A stretch of 64,000 nt of DNA from Gordonia alkaliphila (GCF_023017165.1 NZ_JALKBW010000001.1:2170001-2234000); one strand, 5' to 3'. Numbered from the stretch's first letter, positions 11,105 to 20,746 are shown. Translations and numbers: made by a program. The notes: a model not told the origin generated them from the sequence alone.

Positions 11105-12940
11105 ATGGCACGGCGTCCGGCGGATGCGGGTACCAACACCTCGCTGGTGATCGTCGAGAAGGTGAGCAAGAGCTTCGGCATCAAGCCGCTACTCGATGAG
11201 GTGAGCGTCGGCGTGCACGAAGGTGAACGCATCGGCGTCGTCGGCCTCAACGGCGGCGGCAAGACCACCCTCCTGGAGATCATCGCGGGCATCACCGAGC
11301 CGGACTCCGGACGCGTCACGCGTACCGGCGGCCTGGAGATGGTGACCGTCACGCAGCGCGGCGAACTGCCTTCGGGCTCAACGGTTTTCGACGTGGTCCT
11401 CGGTGAGGGCACCGCCGAACACGAGTGGGCGGGCGACGCGCGGATCCGCGGGATCCTGGCCGGACTGGGCGTCGACGAGCTCCTTGAGCGCGACGTCTCG
11501 GCCCTCTCCGGCGGTCAGCGGCGACGCGTGGCCCTCGCCGCGGCCCTGATCACCGATGCCGATCTGCTGATCCTGGACGAGCCGACCAACCACCTCGACA
11601 TCGAGGGCGTGTACTGGCTGGCCGAACACCTGACCTCGCGGCGCAGCGCGCTGGTGGTGGTGACCCACGATCGCTGGTTCCTGGACACCGTCGCCGACCG
11701 CACCTGGGAGGTGCATTCGGGTCGGGTCGACGCGTACGAGGGCGGCTACAACGACTGGGTCTTCGCCCGGGCCGAACGGTCGCGACTGGCCGACGCCGCC
11801 GAGGAACGCCGCCGCAACCTCGCACGCAAGGAACTGGCGTGGCTGCGGCGCGGCCCGCCCGCCCGCACCTCCAAGCCCAAGTACCGGGTGGAGGCCGCCG
11901 AGAAGCTGATCTCCGATGTGCCGCCCCCGCGGGACAGCGTCTCGCTGTCGGCCTTCGCCAAGCGCCGACTGGGCCGCGTGGCGATCGAGCTGGAGGACGC
12001 CCAGGTGCGCGCACCGGCGGCGGTCGACGGCGCCGAGGGGCGCGTGCTGCTGGAGGACACCACCTGGCGGCTGGCGCCCGGCGAACGCATCGGTCTGGTC
12101 GGTGTCAACGGCTCCGGCAAGACCACGCTGCTGCGCGCTCTGGCCGGCGAGGTGCCGGTGGCGCCGGGCCGCCGGATCGTCGGCAAGACGGTGTCGCTGG
12201 GCTGGCTGCGGCAGGAGCTCGACGACCTCGACGAGGACCTGCGCCTGCTCGACGCCGTCGAAGAGGTGGCCGGGCACGTGATGGTGGGCGACAAGGAACT
12301 CTCCGCCAGCCAGCTGGCCGAACGGCTCGGCTTCTCGCCGGCCCGGCAGCGCACGCCGATCCGGGACCTGTCCGGCGGCGAACGGCGCCGCCTGCAGTTC
12401 ACGCGCGTCCTGATGGCCGAGCCCAACGTGCTGCTGCTCGACGAGCCGACCAACGACCTGGACATCGACACGCTCCAGCAGTTGGAGGACATCCTCGACG
12501 GCTGGGCGGGCACGCTGGTGGTGATCAGTCACGACCGGTACCTGATCGAGCGCATCTGCGACAGCACGTGGGCCCTGTTCGGCGACGGCAAGCTGACGAA
12601 CCTGCCGCGCGGCATCGACCAGTACCTGGAGCGACGGGCCGACGACGCCAACGCGCAGACCAGCCGGGCCAAGGCGGCGGGTGCGACCAAGGCCGCGGCC
12701 GCGCCGGCGAGCACCGGTTTGACGCCGGCCGAACACCAGGCCGCGCGCAAGGCGGTCAGTCGTGCCGAGCGACAGATGGAGAAGCTCGGTAAGCGGGAGG
12801 ACGAACTGCACGCGGCCATGATCGACGCCGCCGTCGACCCCGACCGCCTGGCCGCCCTGAACGACGAGCTGCAGCAGGTGCTCGCGGACAAGGAAGTCGC
12901 CGAACTGGAGTGGATGGCCGCCGCCGAACTGCTCGAGTGA
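11105..12940 (+). CDS. ABC-F family ATPase (Uup/EttA type, ribosome-associated)
   Basis: This 611-residue protein has two fused ABC ATPase domains and no membrane segment, the signature of ABC-F proteins that act on ribosomes. Domain 1 has Walker A GLNGGGKTT, signature LSGGQRRR and Walker B LILDEPTNHLDI. Domain 2 has GVNGSGKTT, LSGGERRR and LLLDEPTNDLDI. The last ~70 residues form a predicted coiled coil rich in Glu, Lys and Ala, like the C-terminal domain of Uup. The ATG at 11105 follows GGAG at 11097-11100. It sits 38 bases after ispE in the same direction and may be read from the same transcript. Housekeeping translation factor or drug-protection factor cannot be separated from the sequence. 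Confidence 0.9.
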   Translation: MARRPADAGTNTSLVIVEKVSKSFGIKPLLDEVSVGVHEGERIGVVGLNGGGKTTLLEIIAGITEPDSGRVTRTGGLEMVTVTQRGELPSGSTVFDVVLGEGTAEHEWAGDARIRGILAGLGVDELLERDVSALSGGQRRRVALAAALITDADLLILDEPTNHLDIEGVYWLAEHLTSRRSALVVVTHDRWFLDTVADRTWEVHSGRVDAYEGGYNDWVFARAERSRLADAAEERRRNLARKELAWLRRGPPARTSKPKYRVEAAEKLISDVPPPRDSVSLSAFAKRRLGRVAIELEDAQVRAPAAVDGAEGRVLLEDTTWRLAPGERIGLVGVNGSGKTTLLRALAGEVPVAPGRRIVGKTVSLGWLRQELDDLDEDLRLLDAVEEVAGHVMVGDKELSASQLAERLGFSPARQRTPIRDLSGGERRRLQFTRVLMAEPNVLLLDEPTNDLDIDTLQQLEDILDGWAGTLVVISHDRYLIERICDSTWALFGDGKLTNLPRGIDQYLERRADDANAQTSRAKAAGATKAAAAPASTGLTPAEHQAARKAVSRAERQMEKLGKREDELHAAMIDAAVDPDRLAALNDELQQVLADKEVAELEWMAAAELLE

Positions 12941-12991
12941 CGAGCAGCCGTTAGTATCGGGGGAACTTCGTCCCATTTGGAAGGTTTGTCG

Positions 12992-13630
12992 ATGTCGTCC
13001 TCCCTCCCGTTCACCGACAACTATCGCGACTTGTCGAACGGTGACGGCTACCAGTTCGAGTTCCGTTGCGAACGCTGCGGGAACGGCTACCGATCCGCTT
13101 TCCGCCGCAGCATGCGCAAGACGGGCGGGGCCCTGCTGCGCGGCGTCGGCGGGTTCCTCGGCGGCCGCGGCAGTTCGCTCGCCTACCAGGCGAGCAACGC
13201 GCTCGACCGCGGCACCAACTCGACGGAGAAGGATGCGGCGCTGCGGGCGGCGGTCACCGAGATCTCGCCGATGTTCACCCAGTGCCGCGGATGCGGCGAC
13301 TGGGTCTGCGAACAGGTCTGCTGGAACGATCAGGTGGGTCAGTGCGCCCGCTGCACGCCGATCCAGTCCGAGGAACTGGCCCAGCTGCAGGCGCAGGCCC
13401 GGACCACGCAGTTGCGCGATGCGCTGCGCGAGACGTCGTTGATCGACGGCATCGACGTGGCGCAGCAGTCCATTCCGCGTTGCCCCGGCTGCCAGTCGCA
13501 GACCAGCGGCGGCAAGTTCTGCGGGAACTGCGGCCACGCGCTCGCGGCGGTCCGCGCCTGCGGGAGCTGTCAGGCCCAGAACCCGCCCGGCGCGGTCTTC
13601 TGCTCCGAATGCGGCAGCTGCCTGCTGTAG
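12992..13630 (+). CDS. Cysteine-rich multi-zinc-ribbon protein of unknown role
   Basis: I do not recognise a characterised family. The 212-residue protein carries several CxxC pairs: CERC near residue 20, CRGC and a following CEQVC near residues 98-107, CARC near residue 118, CPGC and CGNC near residues 165-180, and CGSC with CSEC at the C-terminus. The last four CxxC pairs look like a double zinc ribbon. A glycine-rich stretch (LLRGVGGFLGGRGSS) lies near residues 45-60. ATG 12992 is preceded by GGAAGG at 12979-12984, which decides it over the TTG at 12977. The gene sits between two convergent ABC-F genes, which suggests but does not prove a link with nucleic acids or translation. Confidence 0.8.
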   Translation: MSSSLPFTDNYRDLSNGDGYQFEFRCERCGNGYRSAFRRSMRKTGGALLRGVGGFLGGRGSSLAYQASNALDRGTNSTEKDAALRAAVTEISPMFTQCRGCGDWVCEQVCWNDQVGQCARCTPIQSEELAQLQAQARTTQLRDALRETSLIDGIDVAQQSIPRCPGCQSQTSGGKFCGNCGHALAAVRACGSCQAQNPPGAVFCSECGSCLL

Positions 13631-13639
13631 GCCGTCGAC

Positions 13640-15166
13640 CTAGCTGATCACGACGGTGCGGGGGAGGTCGACGCGGTCGACGAAACCCTGGTCGTGCGAG
13701 ACCAGCACCAGGGCACCGGTCCACTCGGACAACGCCGTCACCAGCGCTTCGACGGTGGCGATGTCCAGGTTGTTGGTCGGCTCGTCGAGGATCAGCAGGT
13801 GCGGGTCCGGGGTGGCCAGCAGCGCGGCCGCCAGGCCCGCCCGGAGGCGTTCGCCGCCGGACAGATCGGCCAGACGCCGCTGCGAACTCTGGCCGACGAA
13901 GCCGAACCGGGCCAGGTGCGCGTGCACCTGTTCGGGCTCGGTGCCCCCGGCCGACTCGTAGGCGGACTCGGCCACGCTGCGGTCCTCGTCGCCGAAGGTG
14001 ATCACTTGCGGCACAAAGGCATAGGGCACCGCGATCGCGGCGGGGTCGGCGGTCAGCGCGGCCAGTAGCCGGGACTTCCCGGCACCGTTCCCGCCCGCCA
14101 GCAGCACCCGCTCTGGGCCGGTGATCGGCAGCCGCGGATCGACGATCACCTGTGTGCCGGTGCCGACGTCCGGGCTGTTCAGTCGCAACGTCGGCGTGTC
14201 CGAACGCCGATTGCCGGCGCGCAGCTCGGCCAGGTCGGCCCGCGCACTCGCCACCGAATCCCGTTGTCCCCGTTCGAGTTTGCCCGCGGATACCTGCGCC
14301 TTGTTGGCACGCAGACCGGCGACGATCGGCGGCACCCGCTTCTCGGCCTGAGCGCGCTGGGCGGTCCGTCGACGTCGCGCCAGCGCGGTCTGGGCGTCGT
14401 CGAACTGGCGCTGTTCGCGGCGCACCTGGGCGGCGGCGGTCGCCACCTGCTCGGCGTGCGTCGCGAGCTCGGCGTCGATCGCCTCGCGATAGTGGGTGTA
14501 GTTGCCGCCGAAGGCGCGCACGCGGCCCTCGCGCAGTTCCAGGGTGTGGCCGGCGCGATCGAGCAGTTCCAGATCGTGGCTCACCACGAGCACGCTGCCG
14601 CCGAACTCGTCGAGCGCCCGGTGCAGGCGGGCACGCGAGTCGGCGTCGAGGTCGTTGGTGGGTTCGTCGAGTAGCAGCACTCCGGGCTGCGACAGCAGCG
14701 CCCGGGCCAGCGCCAGGCTGCGGAACTGGCCGCCGGAGAGCCGGTCTAGCGGGCGGTCGAGGTCGATCGGCAGGCCGAGCCGGTCCAGTTGGGCTACGGC
14801 GCGGGCCGCGAGGTCCCAGTCCTCGCCGACGGCTTCGAAGTCGGCCGGGTCCACGCTGCCGCCCTCGATGCGGGCCAGCGCCGCCAGATTGTCCGCGACC
14901 CCGAGGGCAGCGGCGATCGTCGACGCCGTCGCCGGGGTCGCCGACTCCTGGCGCACCAGCGCGATGAGGCCCTCGGCGGTAACGGTGCCGCCGTCGGGCG
15001 TACGCAGGCCCGCGAGGATCTCCAGCAGGGTGGTCTTGCCTGCGCCGTTGTCGCCGACCAAGGCGGTGAGGCCGGGGCCGAGGGCCAGATCGACGCCGTC
15101 GAGGACGGGCGCGCCGTCCGGCCACGCGAAGTGCAGGCCGACGGCGGTCAGAGCAGAAGAAGACAT
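13640..15166 (-). CDS. ABC-F family ATP-binding protein (second copy)
   Basis: This 508-residue protein again has two ABC domains and no transmembrane segment. Domain 1 shows VGDNGAGKTT, LSGGQFRS and LLDEPTNDLD; domain 2 shows AGGNGAGKSR, LSGGERLR and LILDEPTNNLDI. The linker between the domains is a charged helix rich in Arg and Gln (RREQRQFDDAQTALARRRR), as expected for the P-site tRNA-interaction motif region. It is shorter than, and clearly diverged from, the ABC-F protein at 11105-12940, and resembles antibiotic-protection type ABC-F proteins of actinomycetes. It converges with the zinc-ribbon gene, with stop codons only ~10 bases apart and no clear terminator between. Confidence 0.87.
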   Translation of the reverse strand: MSSSALTAVGLHFAWPDGAPVLDGVDLALGPGLTALVGDNGAGKTTLLEILAGLRTPDGGTVTAEGLIALVRQESATPATASTIAAALGVADNLAALARIEGGSVDPADFEAVGEDWDLAARAVAQLDRLGLPIDLDRPLDRLSGGQFRSLALARALLSQPGVLLLDEPTNDLDADSRARLHRALDEFGGSVLVVSHDLELLDRAGHTLELREGRVRAFGGNYTHYREAIDAELATHAEQVATAAAQVRREQRQFDDAQTALARRRRTAQRAQAEKRVPPIVAGLRANKAQVSAGKLERGQRDSVASARADLAELRAGNRRSDTPTLRLNSPDVGTGTQVIVDPRLPITGPERVLLAGGNGAGKSRLLAALTADPAAIAVPYAFVPQVITFGDEDRSVAESAYESAGGTEPEQVHAHLARFGFVGQSSQRRLADLSGGERLRAGLAAALLATPDPHLLILDEPTNNLDIATVEALVTALSEWTGALVLVSHDQGFVDRVDLPRTVVIS

Positions 15167-15246
15167 GGTGGGACCGAGGCTACGGCCTCTCCTCTGGTCC
15201 CGGCCACCCGTTTTCCGTCCACCAGTGGGGCACTAACGTTGGGGGT

Positions 15247-16251
15247 ATGTCGTATATCCGCACCGCCGTGCACGGCGACGTCGGCGAGATCATCCTCGAC
15301 CGACCCCGCGCTCTCAACGCCCTCGACCAGACGATGATCGACGACCTCTACGCCACCCTGCTGGCCTGGGCCGACGACGACGCCATCGAGACGGTGCTGG
15401 TGACCTCGGCCAGCGAGCGGGCCTTCTGCGCGGGCGGCGACATCCGCGCCATCCGGGAGAGCGCGGTGGACGGCGACGCCGCGGCCATCACGACCTACTT
15501 CGCCAGTGAGTACCGGCTCAACCAGCTGATCGCCGAATACCCCAAGGCCTACGTGGCGTTGATCGACGGCGCGGCGATGGGCGGCGGCCTCGGCATCAGC
15601 GTGCACGGCGAGGTGCGCGTGGTGACCGAACGCGCCGTCATCGCCATGCCGGAGACCGCGATCGGCTTCATCCCGGACGTCGGCTCCACCTACTTCCTGC
15701 CGCGGCTGCCGGACGGCGTCGGGCTGTGGCTGGGCCTGACCGGTGCGCGGCTGCGCGGCGCGGACGCGGTCGCGGTGGGGCTGGCCACGCACTTCGTGCC
15801 GTCCGACCGGCTCGACGGCGTGGCCGAGGCCATTCGCTCCGGGCTCGGTCTGCGCGCGGCGCTGGAGGACCACCGCGATCCGGTGAGCACCGACCTGCCG
15901 CTGACGCAGATCGCCGGCTACTTCGAGATCGGCGCGGACGCGGCCGGCCTCCTCGGCGGCCTGCGCGGCGCCGTCGGCGACGACTGGGCGCAAGAGGCCG
16001 CGGACCTGATGGAGGCCGCCTCGCCGACCAGCCTGCAGGTCACCGCCGTGCTACTGGAAGCGGGCGCGTCGTCGTCGCTGGAGGAGTGCCTGGAACGGGA
16101 GCTGCGCGCGGCCGAGAAGATCACCGCGACGCACGACTTCATCGAAGGTGTGCGGGCGGTCCTGGTGGACAAGGACCGCAGCCCCGCCTTCGATCCGGCC
16201 ACGCTCGACGACGTCGACCCGATGGCCGTGGCGCAGATCGTCGGACAGTAG
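15247..16251 (+). CDS. 3-hydroxyisobutyryl-CoA hydrolase / enoyl-CoA hydratase family protein
   Basis: This 334-residue crotonase-fold protein best fits the HIBYL-CoA hydrolase branch, which frees 3-hydroxyisobutyrate in valine breakdown. Evidence: ALNALDQTMIDDL near residue 22, the oxyanion-hole segment FCAGGDIRAI near residue 60, DGAAMGGGLGIS near residue 100, and MPETAIGFIPDVGSTYFLPR near residue 138. The PET-IGFIPD-G string and the 330-350 residue length are typical of this branch rather than of classical 260-residue enoyl-CoA hydratases. It stands alone between divergent ABC-F and convergent lipoprotein genes. A different acyl-CoA substrate is possible. Confidence 0.82.
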   Translation: MSYIRTAVHGDVGEIILDRPRALNALDQTMIDDLYATLLAWADDDAIETVLVTSASERAFCAGGDIRAIRESAVDGDAAAITTYFASEYRLNQLIAEYPKAYVALIDGAAMGGGLGISVHGEVRVVTERAVIAMPETAIGFIPDVGSTYFLPRLPDGVGLWLGLTGARLRGADAVAVGLATHFVPSDRLDGVAEAIRSGLGLRAALEDHRDPVSTDLPLTQIAGYFEIGADAAGLLGGLRGAVGDDWAQEAADLMEAASPTSLQVTAVLLEAGASSSLEECLERELRAAEKITATHDFIEGVRAVLVDKDRSPAFDPATLDDVDPMAVAQIVGQ

Positions 16252-16278
16252 GCGGCACCCCGGCCGACATCGGCCCGG

Positions 16279-16992
16279 TCAGTGCTTGACCGAGAACCAA
16301 CCGGACAAGACGGCGGTCGGCGGCGGCGGGACGGTGTCGTCGAGGTTGTAGTCGACGTCGTCGGACGGCGCGAACGGATTCGCGGCGCGCGTCGCCGCGG
16401 CCGCACAGTCGAACCGGCCGCTGGCGCCCTCGGCGGTGACCGTGCGCAGCAGGAGCGCGCACTGATCGGCGAAGTAGTACGTGCCGCCGATCGACGCGCC
16501 GACGCGCGCGTTGATCGGGTAGTCGAGCGGGCCGACCTTCGGGACGTACCCGTTGCCCAGCGGGGGCAGGACGCCGCCGGTCAACGCGACCGTGTCGAAC
16601 TCCACTTGGGCGCCTTCGCCGTTCGGGGCGGCGAAGGTGAACAGCAGGGTGTCCGGCGGCACCTGCGGGTCGTCCGCACCGCTCTTGGCGAACTCGACGC
16701 ACGCCGCGCCCGGACCGGCGTACGGCGTGACGGCGACGTGAATCGATCCGCTGGAGTAGTCCAGGCCGTAGCCGCTGCGCACCACACGACCGGCAGGCGG
16801 CGTTTGGCCGCAGGCCTCGAGGCCGCGGCGCTGCGCGGGTGCCGGGGTGCGCGGCGCAGGCTGGGCGGAGGACACCGCGCGGTCGTCGGCGGGCTCGGCG
16901 GGCATCTCGCCGGTGTCGGCGCAGCCGGTCAGCAGCACACCGATCACGGCGAGCCCGGGCAGGCCCAAGCGGGTGTGGAGGGCGCGCCGCAT
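16279..16992 (-). CDS. Putative secreted lipoprotein, unknown function
   Basis: A 237-residue protein with a type II signal peptide: MRRALHTRLGLPGLAV, hydrophobic stretch, then the lipobox VLLTGC, so Cys near residue 24 would be lipidated. The mature part is Pro/Ala-rich at first and then holds four further cysteines (EACG, AACV, DQCA, FDCA) that could form two disulfides outside the membrane. It ends with an acidic-proline tail. Its ATG overlaps the prfC stop by one base (TGATG at 16990-16994), so it is co-transcribed with prfC. I cannot assign a family with confidence; DUF3558-like lipoproteins have a similar look. Confidence 0.8.
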   Translation of the reverse strand: MRRALHTRLGLPGLAVIGVLLTGCADTGEMPAEPADDRAVSSAQPAPRTPAPAQRRGLEACGQTPPAGRVVRSGYGLDYSSGSIHVAVTPYAGPGAACVEFAKSGADDPQVPPDTLLFTFAAPNGEGAQVEFDTVALTGGVLPPLGNGYVPKVGPLDYPINARVGASIGGTYYFADQCALLLRTVTAEGASGRFDCAAAATRAANPFAPSDDVDYNLDDTVPPPPTAVLSGWFSVKH

Positions 16993-18632
16993 CAGTTGTC
17001 GGCGGCGGCCACCAGCGGGGCCAGGACGAGGTCGGGGAATTCCTTCTCGATGAACTGCAGCCGCCACTTGTCGCCGAACAGCGCGAGGATCGCGCCGTCG
17101 CTGCGGGTGAACACCTCCACGCCGCGCTGGCGATCCAGCTCGGGTGCACTGGCCTCGTCGGTACGTCGCGCGAGCGAGTAGCCGAGCGGCTCCAAGATCG
17201 TGTCGACGTTGAACTCCGCCTTCATGCGCGCGGTGACCACCTCGAACTGCATGGGACCCACGGCCGCCAGCACCGGTGCGGCGTCGCCGCGGAGGTCGTT
17301 GCGGAGCACCTGCACCACGCCCTCGGCGTCGAGCTGGTCGATCGCCTTGCGGAACTGCTTGTACTTGTCGGCGGTGGTGACGCGCAGCGAGGAGAAATGC
17401 TCCGGTGCGAACGACGGGATCGGCGGGTACTGCACCTTCGGCTCGGTGAACAGGGTGTCGCCGGGGGCCAGCGCCATGGCGTTGACCAGGCCCACCACGT
17501 CGCCGGGATAGGCGGTGTCGACGGTGGAGCGGTCGCGGCCGAAGACGGCCTGGGCGTACTTGGTGGCGAAGGGCTTGCCGGTCTGGGCGTGCGTGACGAC
17601 CATGCCGCGCTCGAATTCGCCGGAGACGATCCGCATGTAGGCGAGCCGGTCGCGGTGGCTGGAGTCCATGCCGGCCTGCACCTTGAAGACGACGGCACTG
17701 AACGGGTCGGTCACCGTGCGCTCGGCGCCGTCGATGCCCGCGCGGCCCTCGGGGGCCGGGGCGAACTCGACCAGCGCCTCGAGCAGCTGGCGCACGCCGA
17801 AGTTCAGCATCGCGGAGGTGAAGATCATCGGCGAGGTCTGACCGGCCAGGAACATCTCCTGGTCGTGGTCCTGACCCATCTCGCCGAGCAGCTCGGATTC
17901 CTCGACGGCGGCGATCCACGCATCGCCCTCGGAGTCGAGGGCGGCGTCGGCGCCGACCAGTTCCTCGGGCGCCACCTTCGCGCCGCCGGCGGTCCGGGTG
18001 AACTTGATGAAGTCGCCGGTGCGGCGATCCAGCAGCCCGCGGAAATCACCCGCGATGCCGACCGGGACGTACAGCGGGGTGGGGATCAGGCCGATCCGCT
18101 CGGTGATCTCGTCGATCAGTTCCAGCGGGGTCTGGCCGGGCCGGTCCCACTTGTTGATCACGGTGATCACCGGGATACCGCGGTGCCGACAGACCTGGAA
18201 CAGCTTCAGGGTCTGCGGCTCCAGGCCCTTGGCGGCGTCGATCAGCATCACGGCGGCGTCGACCGCGGTGAGCACCCGGTAGGTGTCCTCGGAGAAGTCG
18301 GCGTGGCCGGGGGTGTCGACCAGGTTGATCACGTTCGGTTCGTCGCCGCTGTGCTCGCCGTCGTAGGAGAACTGCAGCGCGGTGGAACTGACGGAGATGC
18401 CGCGGACCTTCTCCATCTCCATCCAGTCCGAGACGGTGGAGCGGCGCCCGCCCTTGCCGTGCACGGCGCCGGCCTCGCTGATCATCCGGGCGTGCAGGGC
18501 CAGCGCCTCGGTCATCGTCGACTTGCCGGCGTCGGGGTGGGAGATGATGGCGAAGGTGCGGCGCCGCTTCACTTCCCGGGCGATGGTGTTAGCTGACGCC
18601 CCGGTGCTCGCTGATGACCCTGGAGAATTCAC
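16992..18632 (-). CDS. prfC: Peptide chain release factor 3
   Basis: RF3 is a translational GTPase that recycles RF1/RF2 after termination. The 546-residue protein has the G motifs SHPDAGKST near residue 35 (P-loop), DTPGHADFSEDTYR near residue 105 and NKWDRPGQTP near residue 160, followed by the elongation-factor-like domains II and III (QFEVVTARMKAEFNVD near residue 465). The N-terminus has a ~20-residue Ser/Ala-rich extension before AREVKRRRTFAI; start ATG 18632 is the outermost choice and a shorter start is possible. prfC is not universal in actinobacteria, so its presence here is worth noting. It is coupled to the lipoprotein gene downstream. Confidence 0.94.
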   Translation of the reverse strand: MNSPGSSASTGASANTIAREVKRRRTFAIISHPDAGKSTMTEALALHARMISEAGAVHGKGGRRSTVSDWMEMEKVRGISVSSTALQFSYDGEHSGDEPNVINLVDTPGHADFSEDTYRVLTAVDAAVMLIDAAKGLEPQTLKLFQVCRHRGIPVITVINKWDRPGQTPLELIDEITERIGLIPTPLYVPVGIAGDFRGLLDRRTGDFIKFTRTAGGAKVAPEELVGADAALDSEGDAWIAAVEESELLGEMGQDHDQEMFLAGQTSPMIFTSAMLNFGVRQLLEALVEFAPAPEGRAGIDGAERTVTDPFSAVVFKVQAGMDSSHRDRLAYMRIVSGEFERGMVVTHAQTGKPFATKYAQAVFGRDRSTVDTAYPGDVVGLVNAMALAPGDTLFTEPKVQYPPIPSFAPEHFSSLRVTTADKYKQFRKAIDQLDAEGVVQVLRNDLRGDAAPVLAAVGPMQFEVVTARMKAEFNVDTILEPLGYSLARRTDEASAPELDRQRGVEVFTRSDGAILALFGDKWRLQFIEKEFPDLVLAPLVAAADN

Positions 18633-18657
18633 CGGTCCACGGTATCGCCCCTGCCGG

Positions 18658-19041
18658 TCAGGACAGGCTGCCGCCCTCGCCTTCCCAGGTGTTCAGCTTC
18701 ATGAACCGTTCGTGGGAGAGGATTCGGCGGACGCCGTAGCCCGCGACACCGTCCTCGGGGACGAAGAGGGCGCCGTTGCGCTCGAGTGCCTCGCGCAGCC
18801 GTGCCTTCTTGCCCTTGCCCAGGCTCTTGCCCTTCTCGAAGTCGCGCACCTGTTTGCGGGTCAGGCCGGCGCTGTCGGCGATCACCTGTGCCGACACCTT
18901 CGTCAGAGCGCGTGCGGCGCGCGCCAGGTCCGAGGTCAAGAAGACTTCCGGTTCTGTGGCTTCGGGTTCTGGGGCTTCGGGTTCCATGACTTCATCTCTA
19001 CCCCATATATCGTCCCTAGCCCAGACCTCATCCCGGGCCAT
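18658..19041 (-). CDS. Small helix-turn-helix (XRE-like) protein
   Basis: A 127-residue protein. Residues ~40-70 (VSAQVIADSAGLTRKQVRDFEKGK) read like a Cro/C1-type helix-turn-helix, and the following GKKARLREALERNGALFVPEDG matches the C-terminal half of small XRE-like regulators, where a bacterial gene commonly has ALE..GV.F. The N-terminus is acidic with repeats of EPE-AT-EPE. An alternative ATG at 18987 would drop the first 18 residues; the repeat-rich tail between the two makes the choice unclear. It lies 25 bases after the prfC start in the opposite sense of transcription order, so it may lead the prfC-lipoprotein unit. The target is unknown. Confidence 0.62.
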   Translation of the reverse strand: MARDEVWARDDIWGRDEVMEPEAPEPEATEPEVFLTSDLARAARALTKVSAQVIADSAGLTRKQVRDFEKGKSLGKGKKARLREALERNGALFVPEDGVAGYGVRRILSHERFMKLNTWEGEGGSLS

Positions 19042-19048
19042 CCATCGG

Positions 19049-20610
19049 TCAGAAGGGCGGGTCTTCGGTGCGGTTCCGGGCGCGCAGCCGCTGCCGGTAG
19101 GCGTGCTTCGCTTCGGTGCGGGTGAGCGTGCGGGTCGGTTCGTCGCCGGGCTCGGTAGTCCCGGGTGCGGTGGGCGGTCCGTGGCCGCAGGGGATCAGGC
19201 CCAGGTTCGGCAGCAGCCAGGTGTTGAGGGCCCGGGTGCGCACGGTGATGCCGTGCGGCGTGGTGACCTCGGTCCAGAGGGCGCCGTGGGCGTCGACGAT
19301 CTGGTCGTCGAGCCAGCCGTCGCCGAAGGTCTTCAGCTGATGATGGAAGAGACACTTGGGATTGAGGTTGCAGTAGCAGGTGGGCCCGCCGGCCTCCGGA
19401 TTCCGGTGGTTGAATTCGGTGACGTGGTCCAGCTGGCAGCGATGGGCGGGGCGGTCGCAGCCCGGCCAGGTGCAGGTGGGGAACAGCCCGCGGATCACGG
19501 CGTCGAGGGCGGCCGTCGGGCGGTACGGGTCGGCCTGCTGGGCGGCGCGGCCGGTGAGGTCGGTGAGATTCAGCGGGCGGATCCGGGTGTCCGAGCGCGC
19601 GGCGATGTCGCGGACCTGCGAGGCATCGATGGTGCCGTAGCCGCCGAGATGGCCCGGCTGTCGCCGCCCTCCAGGGTGGAGCCGTCGGTGATGACGTGCA
19701 CCACGAGCTGGGCGCCGGCGCCGGTGACCGGTGCCGGGATCCAGGCCGTGCAGTCGTCGCGATCGCACTGGCAGGTGAACGCGCGGGCACCGAAGTGCGC
19801 GGCGGCCGCATCGGCGCGACGCTGCCGGCGTGAGCGCGGATCGTTGGGGCAGACGCCGGCGGCCAGCGCGTCGATCGTGGCCTCTTCGGCGACGACGGTC
19901 TCGGCGCTGTCGGTGATCTCCAGGGTGGCCATGCCACCGCGCCGCGAGAACACGGTGACGCCGACGTCGTCCTTGGCCTGCTCGCGGTCGGTGCGGGCGC
20001 CCTCGGCGTCGATGAGGGCGACGATGCTGCGCGCCTGCGAGGCGGCGGCATGCGGCGCGACCTGGCCGGAGGCGCGGATGGCGTCGGCGATGCGCTGGTC
20101 GATCTCGGCCAGCAGCGCGGCGTCGGTGACGCCGTCGGTCTCGAAGACCAGGCGACCGAAGGCGCGGGGCTCCAGGAGGCCGTCGCGCAGCAACAGGCCG
20201 CACTCGGGGATGCGGTGGCGCATCGCCTCGCCCTGATCGAGCAGGGTGTCCGCGCGGAAGCGGCTGATGGACAGCGCGGTCGCCAGCGCCGCGGCCAGTT
20301 GCGTGCGCGGCTCCAGCAGCCGGGTGGCCTCGGCGGTGTCGACGGCCGCGGTCGGGTCGGTGTCGCAGCCGTGCTGGACCAGCAGATCGGCGGCGGCATC
20401 CAGGCGCAGCCACATCAGGTACGACTCTCCGCGGCACGTCGACAGCACACGCTGAACGCGGTCGAGCTGGGCGTCGCGCAGCTCGCGATAGGTGGGATCC
20501 TCGCCGGGATCGAGCTTGGCGCCGAGGTGCAGCGGAGTGAGGTCGGCGTCGCGCCAGCGCCGCGGCTCGGCGGGCCGCCGGCCGGCCGAATCACTCGCCC
20601 GTGCACTCAT
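19049..20610 (-). pseudogene. 13E12/DUF222 HNH endonuclease-like gene, frameshifted
   Basis: The gene encodes the DUF222 plus HNH architecture of the 13E12 repeat family, abundant and variable in Mycobacteriales. The N-terminal DUF222 part (346 residues) runs from ATG 20610; the C-terminal HNH part, with CTWPGCDRPAHRCQLDHV, GGPTCYCNL and CLFHHQLKT, is in another frame. The two frames can be joined near base 19663, where adding one base to GGCGGCGACAG on the coding strand restores a continuous reading (LEGG-RQPGHLGGYGTID). This fits a one-base deletion. The CxxC-H-N-H nuclease residues are intact, so the lesion looks recent. A sequencing error cannot be excluded. Confidence 0.85.
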
Positions 20611-20746
20611 CGCCCCTCCTCGTCCTCGAAGACCGCAACTAGAACGTATGTTCGATTACTACTTCAAACCTACGCCTGATCTGCCGCTATGGCAAGAGGA
20701 ATTCAGTGCGGATACTGAAGCGTCTGACGCCGGTGTCGAGGGATGG

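Noticed and set aside
11105-15166. ABC transporter system
   Set aside because: Both proteins have two ABC domains but no membrane segments or partner permeases, so they fit ABC-F proteins.
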